From: CBDULX01 sp965368175
GTDB lineage: Bacteria > Pseudomonadota > Gammaproteobacteria > SZUA-229
Reading direction: 5' to 3'
Length of the DNA stretch: 17,366 nucleotides
Assembly (NCBI GenBank): GCA_965368175.1
Contig: CBDULX010000041.1
Coordinates: 1-17,366, forward strand
This document shows, in pieces, positions 16,561 through 17,366 of this stretch; the first letter of the stretch is position 1; each line of letters begins with the position of its first letter. The notes below the pieces were generated by a model. The model made no database searches. It was not told the origin of the DNA and was given only the letters and a program-made list of their open reading frames with translations. Made by a program: the position numbers and the translations under genes.

Positions 16561-17366
16561 TTAGAAGATTACGTCTACGGCCATGCTGATAACGTTAAAG
16601 TCTTTACCGTTGCTGGGTGCTGTTGTGTTCAGGCCAAAATTACCAGGTTCAGGTTCAACCACCATGTATTCAACTTTGAAATCGATGTTGTCATCGATAT
16701 CGTATCTTATACCAAAAGCAACCGATTCCTGTTTGTTAGGTGGTATTGCGCCAGTGGCTACCAGCGCAGCTGGAAGTGCGCCTGTATAATCCTCACCATC
16801 AGATTTTGCATATGTCACATGGGGCAGGAAATCACCCATCTGCATACCCAGAGTTACGTAGAACCCTTCCTGGTTAGGGAAGAAGGCCTGTGTCTGGTTA
16901 TCAACCTCAGTCTTTACATATTCAGAATAACCGATAAAGCCACTGAAGTCCCAGGACAGGCCAGCGGTGTACATCAGTGCTCGATCCTGATTGTCAAAAA
17001 CAGCTGGAGGCGCACCAGGATTAGTAAGATCTGTAAATTCAATTACAACTTCTGGCGTAATGGCACCGATACGAAGCGTTACACTCTCAGTGTCCAACTG
17101 GAAATTAACGCCGTAACCATCCTGCGCCTGAAATAATGTTGCGCTATTTTCCTGTACCTGGGCAGACCCCACAAAAAACTGTGAAGTCAGTTTGGCAAAG
17201 CTGCCAAAACGGGTGATGTGTAACCATTCCACTCCCAGATAGTTTTTCATCGGGTTATTTTCATATACTTCAGACGGTGGACGAATCCAGGGATAGAGTG
17301 AACCGACGGTTATATAATCGGATAACAGGAAGGTGGACAGATTCAGTTTACCGGCACGGATGCTGG
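16561..17366 (-). CDS. Outer-membrane porin-like protein, 5' end outside window
   Basis: The open frame continues to the window edge, so the gene is cut at its 5' end. The ATG at 17250 is internal: upstream in the same frame, reading SIRAGKLNLSTFLLSDY and then YPWIRPPSEVYENNP, is open and resembles beta-barrel protein sequence. The visible part has alternating short hydrophobic strands with Asp/Asn/Gly turns and ends in AVDVIF, with the C-terminal aromatic residue typical of BAM-inserted outer-membrane barrels. No signal peptide is visible because the N-terminus is missing. It lies 5 bp upstream of the Sel1-repeat gene in the same direction. The porin family is inferred from pattern and the RPPSEVY motif; the substrate is unknown. 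Confidence 0.8.
   Translation of the reverse strand, partial: SIRAGKLNLSTFLLSDYITVGSLYPWIRPPSEVYENNPMKNYLGVEWLHITRFGSFAKLTSQFFVGSAQVQENSATLFQAQDGYGVNFQLDTESVTLRIGAITPEVVIEFTDLTNPGAPPAVFDNQDRALMYTAGLSWDFSGFIGYSEYVKTEVDNQTQAFFPNQEGFYVTLGMQMGDFLPHVTYAKSDGEDYTGALPAALVATGAIPPNKQESVAFGIRYDIDDNIDFKVEYMVVEPEPGNFGLNTTAPSNGKDFNVISMAVDVIF

Noticed and set aside
17248..17250. ATG as the start of the porin-like gene
   Set aside because: The frame stays open to the window edge with barrel-like sequence (including RPPSEVY), so this methionine is internal.

Overview
The window reads as chromosomal DNA of a gammaproteobacterium of moderate GC. The evidence is the set of housekeeping genes: a full-length RapA, an SprT-family protein, the EF-P paralogue EfpL (YeiP), a YhbQ-type GIY-YIG protein and the cupin nucleoside phosphorylase PpnP. 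I cannot name the genus. No rRNA, tRNA, CRISPR array, transposase or phage gene is visible.

Left part (1-7099). An sprT-like gene converges with rapA with almost no gap. rapA and efpL diverge from a shared 205-bp spacer, and efpL is followed 22 bp later by a small GIY-YIG gene. A 1.1-kb gene-free stretch (4528-5623) follows and is packed with repeats. It holds four decamer tandem units, an imperfect inverted repeat built on CTCTGTG, a multi-arm palindromic element, and a terminator-like hairpin. Then come ppnP on the minus strand, a conserved-looking but uncharacterised 206-aa membrane protein, and a 70-aa protein with a SAP-like helix pair and a cysteine cluster.

Centre (7092-15669). This is a glycogen and alpha-glucan cluster in two divergent arms around a 421-bp AT-rich regulatory spacer. 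The minus arm is glgB-glgA, joined by a TGATG overlap. The plus arm is glgC, a GH57 glycosidase and malQ. GlgC makes ADP-glucose, GlgA polymerises it and GlgB branches the chain. The GH57 enzyme and the MalQ 4-alpha-glucanotransferase presumably trim or rearrange glucan. No glgP or glgX lies in the window. malQ appears to use a rare AUU start codon placed after a strong Shine-Dalgarno sequence.

Right part (15670-17366). A bidirectional terminator separates malQ from a convergent minus-strand pair. The upstream gene of the pair is an outer-membrane porin-like protein whose 5' end lies outside the window. The downstream gene encodes a secreted Sel1-repeat protein with a long charged coiled coil.

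I did not find a clearly new defence or mobile system. The most unusual signals are the AUU start of malQ, the repeat-dense intergenic block, and the uncharacterised membrane protein with a Cys-Cys-Cys-His set.
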